In this document: positions 16,126-23,829 of the stretch, piece by piece
How positions within the stretch are numbered: position 1 is the first letter of the stretch
How the letters are laid out: each line of letters opens with the position of its first letter
From: JAUUZQ01 sp964538375
GTDB lineage: Bacteria; Bacteroidota; Bacteroidia; Bacteroidales; GCA-2748055
Direction: 5' to 3'
DNA: 60,341 bases
Assembly: GCA_964538375.1 (NCBI GenBank)
Contig: CAZIFQ010000020.1
Span: 1 to 60,341 of the forward strand
The notes under the pieces: model-generated
What the model saw: the letters and a program-made list of their open reading frames with translations, nothing else
Database searches by the model: none
Told to the model about the DNA's origin: nothing
Translations under genes and position numbers: made by a program

Positions 16126-16533
16126 ATGCCACGCAGAAAAAGACTTAGAAAAGTTGTCTCTCCGCCAGGATTTAAAGGTTATAAGCCTTATGGAACATCA
16201 AGTCCGTCTAAAGACCATGTTGAACTACTATACGAGGAGTATGAAGCTATCAAGCTGGTCGACTATGATATGATGAATCACCTGGATGCTTCCAAACTTA
16301 TGGGTATCTCAAGGCCCACTCTAGCTCGGATATACAAAACTGCAAGGATGAAAATAGCACGGGCTTTGGTCGAGACAAAGGAAATCAAATCAGTTTTTGG
16401 AAATGCATGGATGGAAAAAGACTGGATACTTTGTAACAATTGCAATGCCAAATTCACTTTACCAAAAACTGTAAAAGAAGCCATTTGCCCGATATGTAAG
16501 TCAACAAATATTAACGCATTAAATAAATCTTGA
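16126..16533 (+). CDS. DUF134 (UPF0251) DNA-binding protein
   Basis: A 135-residue member of UPF0251/DUF134. The basic start MPRRKRLRKV, the FKGYKPYG segment, LLYEEYEAIKLVDYD and the helix-turn-helix ASKLMGISRPTLARIYKTA (about 54-75, sigma-70 region 4-like) are all typical. A C-terminal zinc ribbon with Cys pairs CNNC and CPIC follows (about 103-125). In many anaerobes this family is encoded next to, or fused with, NifX-type domains, as here, where the next NifX-type gene begins one base after its stop. It probably regulates the cluster, perhaps through the palindrome just upstream. Confidence 0.9.
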   Translation: MPRRKRLRKVVSPPGFKGYKPYGTSSPSKDHVELLYEEYEAIKLVDYDMMNHLDASKLMGISRPTLARIYKTARMKIARALVETKEIKSVFGNAWMEKDWILCNNCNAKFTLPKTVKEAICPICKSTNINALNKS

Positions 16534-16534
16534 A

Positions 16535-16852
16535 ATGAAGACAGTAATAACATCATCCGGAAATAAACTCAGCTCCGAATTCGATCTTAGATTCGGGAGA
16601 GCATCCTGGTTTTGCTTGTACGACGAAGATGCTAATAAAACTGAGTTTTTTGAAAATAAATACAGCAATTCCCAGGGCGGTGCCGGATCAAAATCTGCAG
16701 AATTCATTATAGAATTAGGTGCAAAAAAAGTCATATCCGGTGACTTTGGACCAACAGCAAAAAATCTCCTTGAAGAGTTTAACATCCAAATGGTTATACT
16801 TGAAGAAGAAAACAATACAATAGATGATATCATAAAAAAACTAAGAAAATAG
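16535..16852 (+). CDS. NifX/ORP-type cofactor-binding domain protein (copy 2)
   Basis: A 105-residue single-domain Nitro_FeMo-Co protein: start strand MKTVITSSG, FG turn in DLRFGRASWF, QGGAGSKSAEFIIELGAKK, GDFGPTAKNLLEEFNI and a last VIL strand. Length and layout match MTH1175-type and orange-protein-like proteins. It follows the DUF134 stop by one base, so translation is coupled. It lacks obvious conserved Cys/His ligands apart from Cys27, so any bound cluster may be held non-covalently, as in orange protein. Confidence 0.88.
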   Translation: MKTVITSSGNKLSSEFDLRFGRASWFCLYDEDANKTEFFENKYSNSQGGAGSKSAEFIIELGAKKVISGDFGPTAKNLLEEFNIQMVILEEENNTIDDIIKKLRK

Positions 16853-16960
16853 GTACTGGCTTACAGCCTTGACTGCAGGATAAAGCAGAGGATTGGGCCA
16901 GGGAAATGACTGATCAGCACTGTAGATAAAAATGAAAACAAAAACATTACACTAGAATAA

Positions 16961-17299
16961 ATGAAGAAAACTTTCGCAATACCCGTTACAAACGGTGTTC
17001 TGGATGCTCATTTTGGTCATTGCAGCCATTTTGCATTCATTGAAGTAATAGATGACAAAATTATTTCCGAGAATATCCTGGCTGCGCCACAACATCAACC
17101 AGGACTGTTGCCACCATGGGTTGCAAAAAATGGTGCCACAGATGTTATTGCTGGCGGAATGGGGCAACATGCGATAAATATATTCAACCAACATAAATTA
17201 AACGTATTTGTCGGAGCACCTGCACTAACAACGAAAGAGCTGGTGGAAGGATTTTTAGATAAATCACTCTCCTTTAATGAAAATTATTGTGATCACTAA
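16961..17299 (+). CDS. NifX/ORP-type cofactor-binding domain protein (copy 3)
   Basis: A 112-residue Nitro_FeMo-Co protein. Motifs are VLDAHFGHCSHFAFIEV (FG turn plus His, Cys and His), QHQPGLLPPWVAKNGATD, and AGGMGQHAINIFNQHK. It is richer in His and Cys than copy 2, a plausible metal-binding set, and ends NENYCDH. The PGLLPPWV segment and GGMG motif are typical of the MTH1175 subgroup linked to ferredoxin-MinD ATPases. Its TAA stop at 17297-17299 overlaps the start of the first ATPase gene by one base, so the two are translationally coupled. Confidence 0.9.
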   Translation: MKKTFAIPVTNGVLDAHFGHCSHFAFIEVIDDKIISENILAAPQHQPGLLPPWVAKNGATDVIAGGMGQHAINIFNQHKLNVFVGAPALTTKELVEGFLDKSLSFNENYCDH

Positions 17300-18195
17300 T
17301 GACCCCTTTTAAAATTGCAATTGCAAGTGGAAAAGGAGGCACAGGTAAAACTACAGTTTCTGTTAACCTCTCTTACTTCCTGAGTAAACATATTACTAAT
17401 AGCATTCAATTAGTAGATTGCGATGTTGAAGAACCAAATGATGCACTTTTTTTTCCTAAGGCACCGCTTACGTCAACAAAAGAGGTGACTCAGCTCATTC
17501 CTTTTATCGATACTGAGAAGTGTACTTTCTGCAGAAAATGTGCAGAATATTGCGAATTTAATGCAATTGTTGTATTGCCAACGGCAAAATTTGCCCAGGT
17601 GAATGCCAGTTTATGCCATTCATGCGGCGCTTGTCTCCATGCATGCGAATTTGATGCAATAACTGAAAATCCGGAACCTATTGGAAAAATACGTGCCCTG
17701 GATAATGGTATAGGCTCTGGTCTTGTTGAAGGTCGATTAAACATTGGCTCTGCCATGCAAACCTTGTTGATAAGAGAGTTAAAGTCAGAAGTATCTTCAA
17801 ATAGCAAGATCATCATTTATGATGCACCCCCGGGCACAAGTTGTCCAGTAGTAGAAACCATAGCTGGTACCGATTACATTATATTAGTTACAGAACCTAC
17901 TCCCTTTGGCTTACATGATCTGAAACTAACCGTTGACTTACTTAAAGACATCAAAAAACCCTTTGGCGTAGTGGTGAATAAAGCAGGTTTAGGAAATTCA
18001 GATGTCTTCAACTTTCTGAAGACTGAAAATATTGAACTGCTGGGTGAGCTGCCATTTGAAAAATCGTATGCAAAAAAATATGCTTCAGGAAAACTGCTGG
18101 AAGGAGTATCACCAGAAATAGAAGCGCGATATATGAAAATAATAGATAAAATAGCCAAAAGAATTGATGAGCATGACAGAGATAACAATTCTTAG
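17299..18195 (+). CDS. MinD/Mrp-type ATPase with inserted 2[4Fe-4S] ferredoxin domain (first of pair)
   Basis: A 298-residue cytoplasmic ATPase of the CobQ/MinD/ParA superfamily. The deviant Walker A is GKGGTGKTT (residues 11-19). Two ferredoxin CxxCxxCxxxC motifs follow at Cys75/78/81/85 and Cys106/109/112/116, and then the switch motif DAPPGTSCPVVE. Homologues are the ATPases of the Desulfovibrio orange protein complex and related Mrp/NBP35-like iron-sulfur carriers. It would bind Fe-S clusters and ATP to assemble or transfer a metal cofactor to the NifX-type proteins upstream. It overlaps copy 3 by one base and the next ATPase gene by about 23 bases. Confidence 0.92.
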   Translation: MTPFKIAIASGKGGTGKTTVSVNLSYFLSKHITNSIQLVDCDVEEPNDALFFPKAPLTSTKEVTQLIPFIDTEKCTFCRKCAEYCEFNAIVVLPTAKFAQVNASLCHSCGACLHACEFDAITENPEPIGKIRALDNGIGSGLVEGRLNIGSAMQTLLIRELKSEVSSNSKIIIYDAPPGTSCPVVETIAGTDYIILVTEPTPFGLHDLKLTVDLLKDIKKPFGVVVNKAGLGNSDVFNFLKTENIELLGELPFEKSYAKKYASGKLLEGVSPEIEARYMKIIDKIAKRIDEHDRDNNS

Positions 18196-19036
18196 CGGTA
18201 AAGGAGGAACAGGAAAAACCAGCATTACTGCTGCCCTGGCATCGATCGCAAGTAACGCAGTATTTTGCGATAATGATGTCGATGCTGCCGATCTCCACCT
18301 GATACTGGACCCTAAGATTAGAGAAGAACATGTGTTTTATGGTGCCTATGTTCCGTCAATTGACCAGTCGAAATGCACACAATGCGGTATTTGCGCTGAT
18401 AACTGTCGTTTTAACGCGATCACACTCGACAAAAATGGTAATTATGAAATAGATCCTTTCAAATGTGAAGGATGCAGACTCTGCGAAAGATTGTGTCCGG
18501 AAGAGGCAATCACATCTAAAAAAAGTGATGGAAATAGATGGTTTGTATCTGATACCAGGTTCGGACCAATGGTACATGCACACATGGGACCAGGTGAAGA
18601 AAATTCCGGCAAACTAGTCACGGAAGTACGCAGAAGAGCAAGAAAAATTGCTGAAGAAACAGGTGCTGAACTTATACTGAACGATGGGCCTCCCGGTATA
18701 GGTTGCACTGCTATATCTTCAATAACAGGTACCGGACATGTCCTGATTGTAACCGAGCCAACAATTGCAGGTCTGCACGACGCAAAAAGACTGGTGGAGC
18801 TAGTAGAGAATTTTAATATTCCAATATCTGCCATCATAAATAAATATGATATCAATAGCGAGGTATCAGATGAGGTAGATCAGTACTTTATAGGTAAAAA
18901 TATACCGGTACTTGCCAAAATTAATTTCGATGTTGCATTTGTTAAAGCTATGCTGGAGAAAAAATCACTTATCGAGTATAACCCAACATCTGAGACATCG
19001 GAAATGATAAAGAAGATGTGGAAGACACTTACATAA
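18173..19036 (+). CDS. MinD/Mrp-type ATPase with inserted 2[4Fe-4S] ferredoxin domain (second of pair)
   Basis: A 287-residue paralogue of the preceding ATPase. The start chosen is ATG at 18173 (MTEITILSGKGG), with alternatives ATG 18167 and TTG 18164; all overlap the upstream gene. Walker A is GKGGTGKTS (9-17). Ferredoxin cysteines are 68/71/74/78 and 98/101/104/108, and the switch motif is NDGPPGIGC. The HMGPGEENSGKL stretch before the switch is typical of this subgroup. The two ATPases probably form a heterodimer, as proposed for the orange protein complex. Its 3-prime end overlaps the convergent asnA gene by eight bases. Confidence 0.92.
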   Translation: MTEITILSGKGGTGKTSITAALASIASNAVFCDNDVDAADLHLILDPKIREEHVFYGAYVPSIDQSKCTQCGICADNCRFNAITLDKNGNYEIDPFKCEGCRLCERLCPEEAITSKKSDGNRWFVSDTRFGPMVHAHMGPGEENSGKLVTEVRRRARKIAEETGAELILNDGPPGIGCTAISSITGTGHVLIVTEPTIAGLHDAKRLVELVENFNIPISAIINKYDINSEVSDEVDQYFIGKNIPVLAKINFDVAFVKAMLEKKSLIEYNPTSETSEMIKKMWKTLT

Positions 19037-20063
19037 GAATGATACCGCTTTTCCTGCAGTGATCATGCATTTGTCCGGGCCATATGCTGGCCTGAACTTC
19101 TCCAATATGTGCTTTTCTGAGGAAATACATGCACAACCGTGATTGACCAATTCCTCCCCCGACAGATTCGGGAAATTCGTCATTAAGCAGGCGCTTGTGG
19201 AAGAAAAGTTCTTTTCGTTCAGTTTTTCCCTGTATGTCTAGTTGATGTAACAAAACCTCTTTATCAACCCTGATCCCCATTGAAGAGAGCTCAAAAGCTT
19301 GCTCCAGTATTGGATTCCAAACAAGAATATCTCCATTAAGACCTTTGTAACCATTAACTGTCTCTGTTGACCAGTCGTCGTAGTCAGGTGCACGACCGTC
19401 ATGCGGCTTGCCTGAAGATAGATCGTGACCAATACCAATGATAAAAACCGCCCCATACTTAAGACATATTTTATCCTCACGCTCCTTTGGAGTAAGATTG
19501 GGGTAAGCAGCTTCCAACTCTTCTGTATGAATGAAATGAATCTCATCCGGCAGGATGGGCACAATTTCAGGATGACTTTCATACACAATAAATTCAGTCC
19601 GCTTCATGACTGCATATATTCTATTTACAATATCCTTCAGGTAATCCAGTGTGCGGTCGTCAGGCAAAAGAATCTTTTCCCAGTCCCACTGATCCACATA
19701 GATGGAATGGAGGTTATCCAGTTCCTCATCGGGTCTGAGGGCATTCATATCTGTATACAATCCAAAAGTATTTGCGATCTCGTAATCGGCCAGCATCATC
19801 CTTTTCCATTTCGCCAGGGAATGCACAATCTCAGCTTCCATGTCTTCCATATCCTTAATAGGAAAGCGCACAGGACGTTCAATACCATTGAGATCATCAT
19901 TAACGCCTGTTCCTCTTTGTACAAACAAAGGAGCGGTCACTCTTCGTAATTTCAGTTCTGCAGCCAGGTTCATCTCAAAAAAATCCTTTATCATTTTAAT
20001 GGCTCTTTCTGTCTCCTTAAGAGATAAGGGTGATGAATAGTTATTTGGTATCGTAAGTTTCAT
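19029..20063 (-). CDS. asnA: Aspartate--ammonia ligase AsnA
   Basis: A 344-residue ammonia-dependent asparagine synthetase, with ATP and aspartate giving asparagine, AMP and PPi. It has the class II aminoacyl-tRNA-synthetase-like core: FVQRGTGVNDDLNG, RPVRF, HSLAKWKRM, YTDMNALRPDE, SVYVDQWDWEK-type segment, ISSGKPHDGRAPDYDDW-type loop (SSGKPHDGRAPDYDDWS) and GGGIGQSRLCM. The start is Met at 20063 (MKLTIPNNYSS), because the longer frame to 20144 adds 27 residues with no homologue-like content, and the length is then close to the roughly 330 residues of E. coli AsnA. Monocistronic and convergent with the ATPase cluster. Confidence 0.96.
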   Translation of the reverse strand: MKLTIPNNYSSPLSLKETERAIKMIKDFFEMNLAAELKLRRVTAPLFVQRGTGVNDDLNGIERPVRFPIKDMEDMEAEIVHSLAKWKRMMLADYEIANTFGLYTDMNALRPDEELDNLHSIYVDQWDWEKILLPDDRTLDYLKDIVNRIYAVMKRTEFIVYESHPEIVPILPDEIHFIHTEELEAAYPNLTPKEREDKICLKYGAVFIIGIGHDLSSGKPHDGRAPDYDDWSTETVNGYKGLNGDILVWNPILEQAFELSSMGIRVDKEVLLHQLDIQGKTERKELFFHKRLLNDEFPESVGGGIGQSRLCMYFLRKAHIGEVQASIWPGQMHDHCRKSGIILM

Positions 20064-20251
20064 TCCGTAAGTTTTTTGTTTGTACAAATAACAGATTTTA
20101 ATTTTATAATTCAAAATAGTTTCAAAATGAAATTTTTTAACCATTTCATTTATCCACGCCTTCTCCTGGTGTCAATTGCCCTTAACCTGGCCTTAACCCA
20201 CTGTAAGAAGGGTGCACTGCGAATAAAGTATTTGATAAATTTGAAATCTTG

Positions 20252-21172
20252 CTACTGCATACTGATCAGCCACTCGTAGCACCTTTCCGGCCATCCGCTC
20301 AGCTGCTGCTGATCTTCGGCAAGAGAAAAACCATGTCCGCCATATGGATAGATATGCATTTCTGCAGGTATTCCATGTGCCACCAGTTGCTGGTAATAAA
20401 CGATACTGTTCTTTACCGCTACAGATCCATCATCGGAAGCATGTATAAGAATAGCTGGTGGTGTATTACCTGTCACCTGGAGCTCGCTTGAAAAATATGT
20501 CATCAAGGCAGTATCCTCTCCCACAAGTGCCTTCCTGGAGCCAGAATGTTGAAATTCCCCGGTAAAAGAGATTACAGGATACATTAAGATTGAAAAGTCC
20601 GGGCGACAACTCACCCGTTCAATCTCATCTTCTGAGCCTGGATCACCGGTATCATAATGTGTACTTAATGAGGATGCGAGGTGGCCTCCGGCAGAGAAGC
20701 CCATAATGCCAATTTTGTCCGGATTGATGCCCCATTCTTCAGCATTATATCGTGTAAGTCGCACAGCGCGCTGCGCGTCCATCAGGGGACTTTTATAAGG
20801 CTCAATCTGACTTTCAGAAGTAGGCAGGCGATACTTCAGTACAATGGCTGCAACACCTTTTGAATTCCAGTATGCTGCAATATCTTCTCCCTCCCAGTCA
20901 TAAGCAAGAATGTGGTATCCACCACCAGGACAAATGACTACTGCTTCGCCTCCCACACTAGCTGATTCGGGAAGATAAACTTTTATATCAGGTACCTGTA
21001 CTTTACTGATTCTGACAATATTAGTAGTATCCCAAATTTCCATTTCTCCAACATCCTGGTAATTAGGTATCTGTCCATCTGGATATAGATTCATAGTAAA
21101 GGGTTCAGAGCTTTTCTTACAAGCGGTCACTGCAAGTAGCAAGAACAATATGATTGAAGTCAGTCGAGTCAT
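20252..21172 (-). CDS. Alpha/beta-hydrolase esterase lipoprotein
   Basis: A 306-residue BD-FAE/acetylesterase-type serine hydrolase. The start at 21172 is chosen over the long frame to 21385 because MTRLTSIILFLLLAVTAC is a clean lipoprotein signal (Cys18). The oxyanion motif is CPGGGYHILA, the nucleophile Ser160 in GFSAGGH, the acid Asp247/248 in HASDDGS and the base His280 in GGHGFS. The family includes acetyl-xylan esterases and feruloyl esterases that strip esters from plant polysaccharides. No other xylan genes are nearby, so the substrate is open. Confidence 0.87.
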   Translation of the reverse strand: MTRLTSIILFLLLAVTACKKSSEPFTMNLYPDGQIPNYQDVGEMEIWDTTNIVRISKVQVPDIKVYLPESASVGGEAVVICPGGGYHILAYDWEGEDIAAYWNSKGVAAIVLKYRLPTSESQIEPYKSPLMDAQRAVRLTRYNAEEWGINPDKIGIMGFSAGGHLASSLSTHYDTGDPGSEDEIERVSCRPDFSILMYPVISFTGEFQHSGSRKALVGEDTALMTYFSSELQVTGNTPPAILIHASDDGSVAVKNSIVYYQQLVAHGIPAEMHIYPYGGHGFSLAEDQQQLSGWPERCYEWLISMQ

Positions 21173-21477
21173 ACTATTAGTTTTTTGGTAGCATTTCAAT
21201 TGAAGAACTAAAACTAATAAAAAAAAGCCCCACACATTGTGCTTAAGTGTTAATATCCTTCTCAAGATACTAGTTTTTGTCCTTGACAGGTAGTTCGACA
21301 AGCTCACAATTGGACTCACCATGGTACTCAGGAAACGGTCTGTAATTTTTATATTTCGAAATACTTGAAACTCTGCCCACATCACAGAAACCAGGCAATA
21401 TCGATGCGCAGAAAATATGCGCTTTTCTTGATTTGCATATATATTGATCGTAGCTTAGTGTACCTAATAAAGATGTT
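21173..21477. other. Divergent intergenic region with inverted repeat and a dispersed-repeat core
   Basis: This 305-base gap separates the esterase from a divergent outer-membrane gene. TATTAGTTTT (21175-21184) and AAAACTAATA (21210-21219) form a 10-bp inverted repeat just upstream of the esterase start. TTCGACAAGCTCA (21294-21306) is the core of a widespread bacterial palindromic repeat. A small GCGCA/TGCGC hairpin lies near 21410. No gene was recognised. Confidence 0.45.
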
Positions 21478-22062
21478 ATGATGAAAAAGATAATAATCCT
21501 GATACTTTTCGCAGTGCTGGCGTTTCCAATAAATGCCCAATTCGAAAAACATGAAATATCTGGTTCATACGGACTGGTTACCGTAGATCAAATTGGAGAC
21601 ATAATCGCTGAAGTTCTGGTGTCGATATTTACATTAGGGAATTTTGAAACGGCCGACCAAAATTATACAGGAGCTATGTACCTGACTTATAATTATGCAG
21701 CATCTTACAGGTGGGATATCGGAGTCGTAGCTGGTATAGACATGTCAAATGGGAACCTGATGTGGGACGACGAACTGGAAGGCACATTTATGAAAAATCA
21801 CACTACACTTGCCGTAGAAACAAATTTTCGCTGGGTCAAAAAATCATTTGTTGAGTTGTATACCGGTATAGGTGTTGGATATACATTTACGAAGAATACT
21901 GCCGAAATGCTTAACGGTGACAGTGAAAGTATTAATAGCGGACATGTTACCGGACAATTAAATGCCTTGGGAATCAGAGTAGGAAAGAAGTTTGGAGTGC
22001 ATACAGAGCTAGGTTTTGGTTATCAAGGAATCCTCAACTTTGGATTTTCCTATAAGTTTTAA
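21478..22062 (+). CDS. Outer-membrane beta-barrel protein (small)
   Basis: A 194-residue protein with a signal peptide (MMKKIIILILFAVLAFPINAQ) followed by alternating hydrophobic/polar stretches typical of an eight-strand barrel: ISGSYGLVTV, MYLTYNYAASYRWDIGVVAGI, FVELYTGIGVGYTF and a terminal LNFGFSYKF. It ends in Phe, the usual signal for the outer-membrane assembly machinery. It belongs to the loosely defined OmpW/PorT-like group. Function is not indicated. It has its own terminator. Confidence 0.72.
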   Translation: MMKKIIILILFAVLAFPINAQFEKHEISGSYGLVTVDQIGDIIAEVLVSIFTLGNFETADQNYTGAMYLTYNYAASYRWDIGVVAGIDMSNGNLMWDDELEGTFMKNHTTLAVETNFRWVKKSFVELYTGIGVGYTFTKNTAEMLNGDSESINSGHVTGQLNALGIRVGKKFGVHTELGFGYQGILNFGFSYKF

Positions 22063-22094
22063 AAAAAAGGCCATCCAATGGACAGCCTTTTTTT
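22061..22094. terminator. Terminator after the small barrel gene
   Basis: An A-run plus GGC and its partner GCC plus T-run (GCCTTTTTTT) enclose a CATCCAATGGAC inner segment. It starts at the TAA stop and lies between convergent genes, so it can serve both strands. Confidence 0.8.
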
Positions 22095-22125
22095 AACGGG
22101 TATAAGTTATAATATCTTAGGTAAG

Positions 22126-22608
22126 CTATATAGTCTGCATTCCTGGTAAGAAACATGCAATCAGTTCAACTGCGTATTTCTTGTCAATCCTTCTTTTTGA
22201 ACTTAGAATAGTCTGAGCATGGAATTTCTCATGATCAAACACTTTGTGAGCTTCCGGATTAGAGAACATTACTTTCCTGACTCCAAATCCGTTTTTGGTA
22301 CAATCGTAAAACATGGTGTATTCGCTGGTATAAGCAACAAATGATTTACACTTACCTTCAACATTTACCGCAATTTTAAGATTCATTGATGGATCATCAT
22401 AAAACACCTTGTATACTTCATATTCTTTTCCTTGAAAATGGAAGACATCATTTGTAGTTCTCACCACAAAGTTGCCTGCATCGGAGTTTGAAGTACCTGA
22501 GGTGTACATATCAGTTCTTTCACCATCGGCAAGCACTACCATTGAGCTCATGACAAAAGCGACGAGCAGTGTCATAAATTTTGAAATAAAACTAATCTTT
22601 GTTTTCAT
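22126..22608 (-). CDS. Small exported hypothetical protein
   Basis: A 160-residue protein with a signal peptide (MKTKISFISKFMTLLVAFVMSSMVVLA). The mature part has two Cys near CKSFVAY and YDCTKNGFG that could form a disulfide, and a C-terminal basic segment KRRIDKKYAVEL. No family is recognised. It lies 62 bases downstream of the LytS-like kinase on the same strand, so it could be co-transcribed with it. Confidence 0.65.
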   Translation of the reverse strand: MKTKISFISKFMTLLVAFVMSSMVVLADGERTDMYTSGTSNSDAGNFVVRTTNDVFHFQGKEYEVYKVFYDDPSMNLKIAVNVEGKCKSFVAYTSEYTMFYDCTKNGFGVRKVMFSNPEAHKVFDHEKFHAQTILSSKRRIDKKYAVELIACFLPGMQTI

Positions 22609-22670
22609 AGCTAAAATATTTATTGATGTTTGAATATATATTTAATGGTATAGTTTAAATTACTTACTCC

Positions 22671-23315
22671 TTAGTTTGGTTTGATCATCAGATCAACACT
22701 ATGCACACTCTGCAGGGTATTTGATTTTAAAACATACTTTCCGCAGCACTTATGTTCTAATACCTCTTTTGCAGCATTCATTCCGAGACCATTATAGCTA
22801 CTTTCTGTTGCTGATAGCTCTCCAATCCAATCCGGAACAGAATTCCTGGTATTAAAAAACAGATTGTTTTTCCTGACATCAATATGAATGGTTACCCATC
22901 CCTCACCGGAACACTTCCTGATGCCATGTTTGAAGCAGTTCTCAACAAAAGTGTATAAGACCAATGGTGGCACCTCAAAACTTTCCAGGTCACCCGAGAT
23001 TTGCAAATCCAACATAAAATTGGTCTCTCCCAACCAAATTCTTTCAAGTTTTATATAATCATTAATGAGTTCTACCTCTTTTGCCAGAGAGATCTTTTCA
23101 AGCTGCGAATAATACACCACTTTCTCTAATAACTCCGAAAGTCCGGCTATTGCATCAGATGTTCTATCTGAATGCTTTACTGAAAGAGCATATAAGTTAT
23201 TTAAGGAGTTAAAAAGAAAATGAGGTTGTAAAAGCATTTTGAATAGTTCAAGATCATAAAACCTGTTGGATTTCGGATCTTTACTTAAACTAATATTATG
23301 TTGGCTTACTAGCAT
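22671..23315 (-). CDS. LytS/YehU-type histidine kinase core without sensor domain
   Basis: A 214-residue kinase with the His_kinase (LytS) box LLQPHFLFNSLNNL, where the phospho-acceptor is His32, then the helix ELINDYIKLERIWLG and an ATPase domain with PPLVLYTFVENCFKHG and GLGMNAAKEVLE. The usual N-terminal membrane helices are entirely absent: only about 20 residues precede the catalytic region. It may be soluble, or its sensor may be supplied by another protein. The divergent LytTR regulator at 23830 is its probable partner, 514 bases away. Homologues normally are 300-400 residues. Confidence 0.87.
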   Translation of the reverse strand: MLVSQHNISLSKDPKSNRFYDLELFKMLLQPHFLFNSLNNLYALSVKHSDRTSDAIAGLSELLEKVVYYSQLEKISLAKEVELINDYIKLERIWLGETNFMLDLQISGDLESFEVPPLVLYTFVENCFKHGIRKCSGEGWVTIHIDVRKNNLFFNTRNSVPDWIGELSATESSYNGLGMNAAKEVLEHKCCGKYVLKSNTLQSVHSVDLMIKPN

Positions 23316-23540
23316 TTTTGATAATTTTTAGTTTGAATCCCGTTACAAACTATTCACTATGGAAAATTTCACATATCATGCCAAAGCCACTATCAGTCTG
23401 TTTTTCTGCTACTTACATATTTTTTCAAAATGTGAAAAATTGTTAAAATCGTCCGAAAATGCACAATTCTGTCCGAAAAGGCACGATACCAGCCAAGAGG
23501 GCAAACTCTACACCCCTTGCAAACAGTGGTATACAGGATG

Positions 23541-23578
23541 CTTGTCGTTGACAGACAGTTGCCTGTCGTTGACAGGCA
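23541..23578. repeat. Two adjacent CTGTCGTTGACAG hairpins
   Basis: The segment contains two copies of a small hairpin. The second (GCCTGTC GTT GACAGGC, 23561-23577) is a perfect 7-bp stem with a 3-base loop. The first (CTTGTC GTT GACAGA, 23541-23555) has one GU pair. Repeated short palindromes with a GTT loop suggest a dispersed REP-like element. Confidence 0.7.
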
Positions 23579-23686
23579 GAACGAGGTGTTAGTGAATAAT
23601 AAATAATGGTGGATGAAGTGTGTAAGGAGGAATAATGGAATTACGGAGACCTTGCTTAATTGGAAAAGTGATTCAGTTCCACAACT

Positions 23687-23710
23687 GTAGAGACGCGATT
23701 TTTTGCGTCT
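23687..23710. repeat. Degenerate copy of the GTAGAGACGC dispersed palindrome
   Basis: GTAGAGACGC (23687-23696) is followed by a T-rich loop and the partner GCGTCT (23705-23710), so only the inner six bases pair. A full copy is at 48867-48894. The same arm is common as a small dispersed palindrome in several phyla, including cyanobacteria and Bacteroidota, by recollection. Confidence 0.6.
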
Positions 23711-23829
23711 GCTCATATGACCATTTTGATCATAAGGGCTGCAAGCGATAATGAATCTTATGTTAAGCATCACTTGATTTCCATTTAGGATGTTCATACT
23801 TTTATATTAATTATTGAACGACCCCTTAT

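Larger units (their letters stand above)
23316..23829. other. Repeat-rich divergent gap between the LytS-like kinase and the LytTR regulator
   Basis: 514 bases with no convincing gene. It holds the hairpin pair at 23541-23578 and the GTAGAGACGC element at 23687-23710. A 134-codon minus-strand frame covers part of it, but its product is repeat-derived and unlike any known family. The kinase and regulator promoters must both lie here. Confidence 0.6.

Noticed and set aside
19029..19588. Large minus-strand and plus-strand shadow frames in asnA, uvrA and other genes
   Set aside because: They lie inside well-supported genes in other frames and show no family resemblance.
21173..21385. 71-residue N-terminal extension of the esterase
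   Set aside because: It overlaps an inverted repeat and a dispersed repeat core; Met at 21172 starts a proper lipoprotein signal.
23393..23797. A 134-codon minus-strand ORF in the kinase/regulator gap
   Set aside because: It covers the hairpin repeats, has no known domain and the residues are repeat-derived (Ser/Cys/Thr clusters); no promoter or start context.
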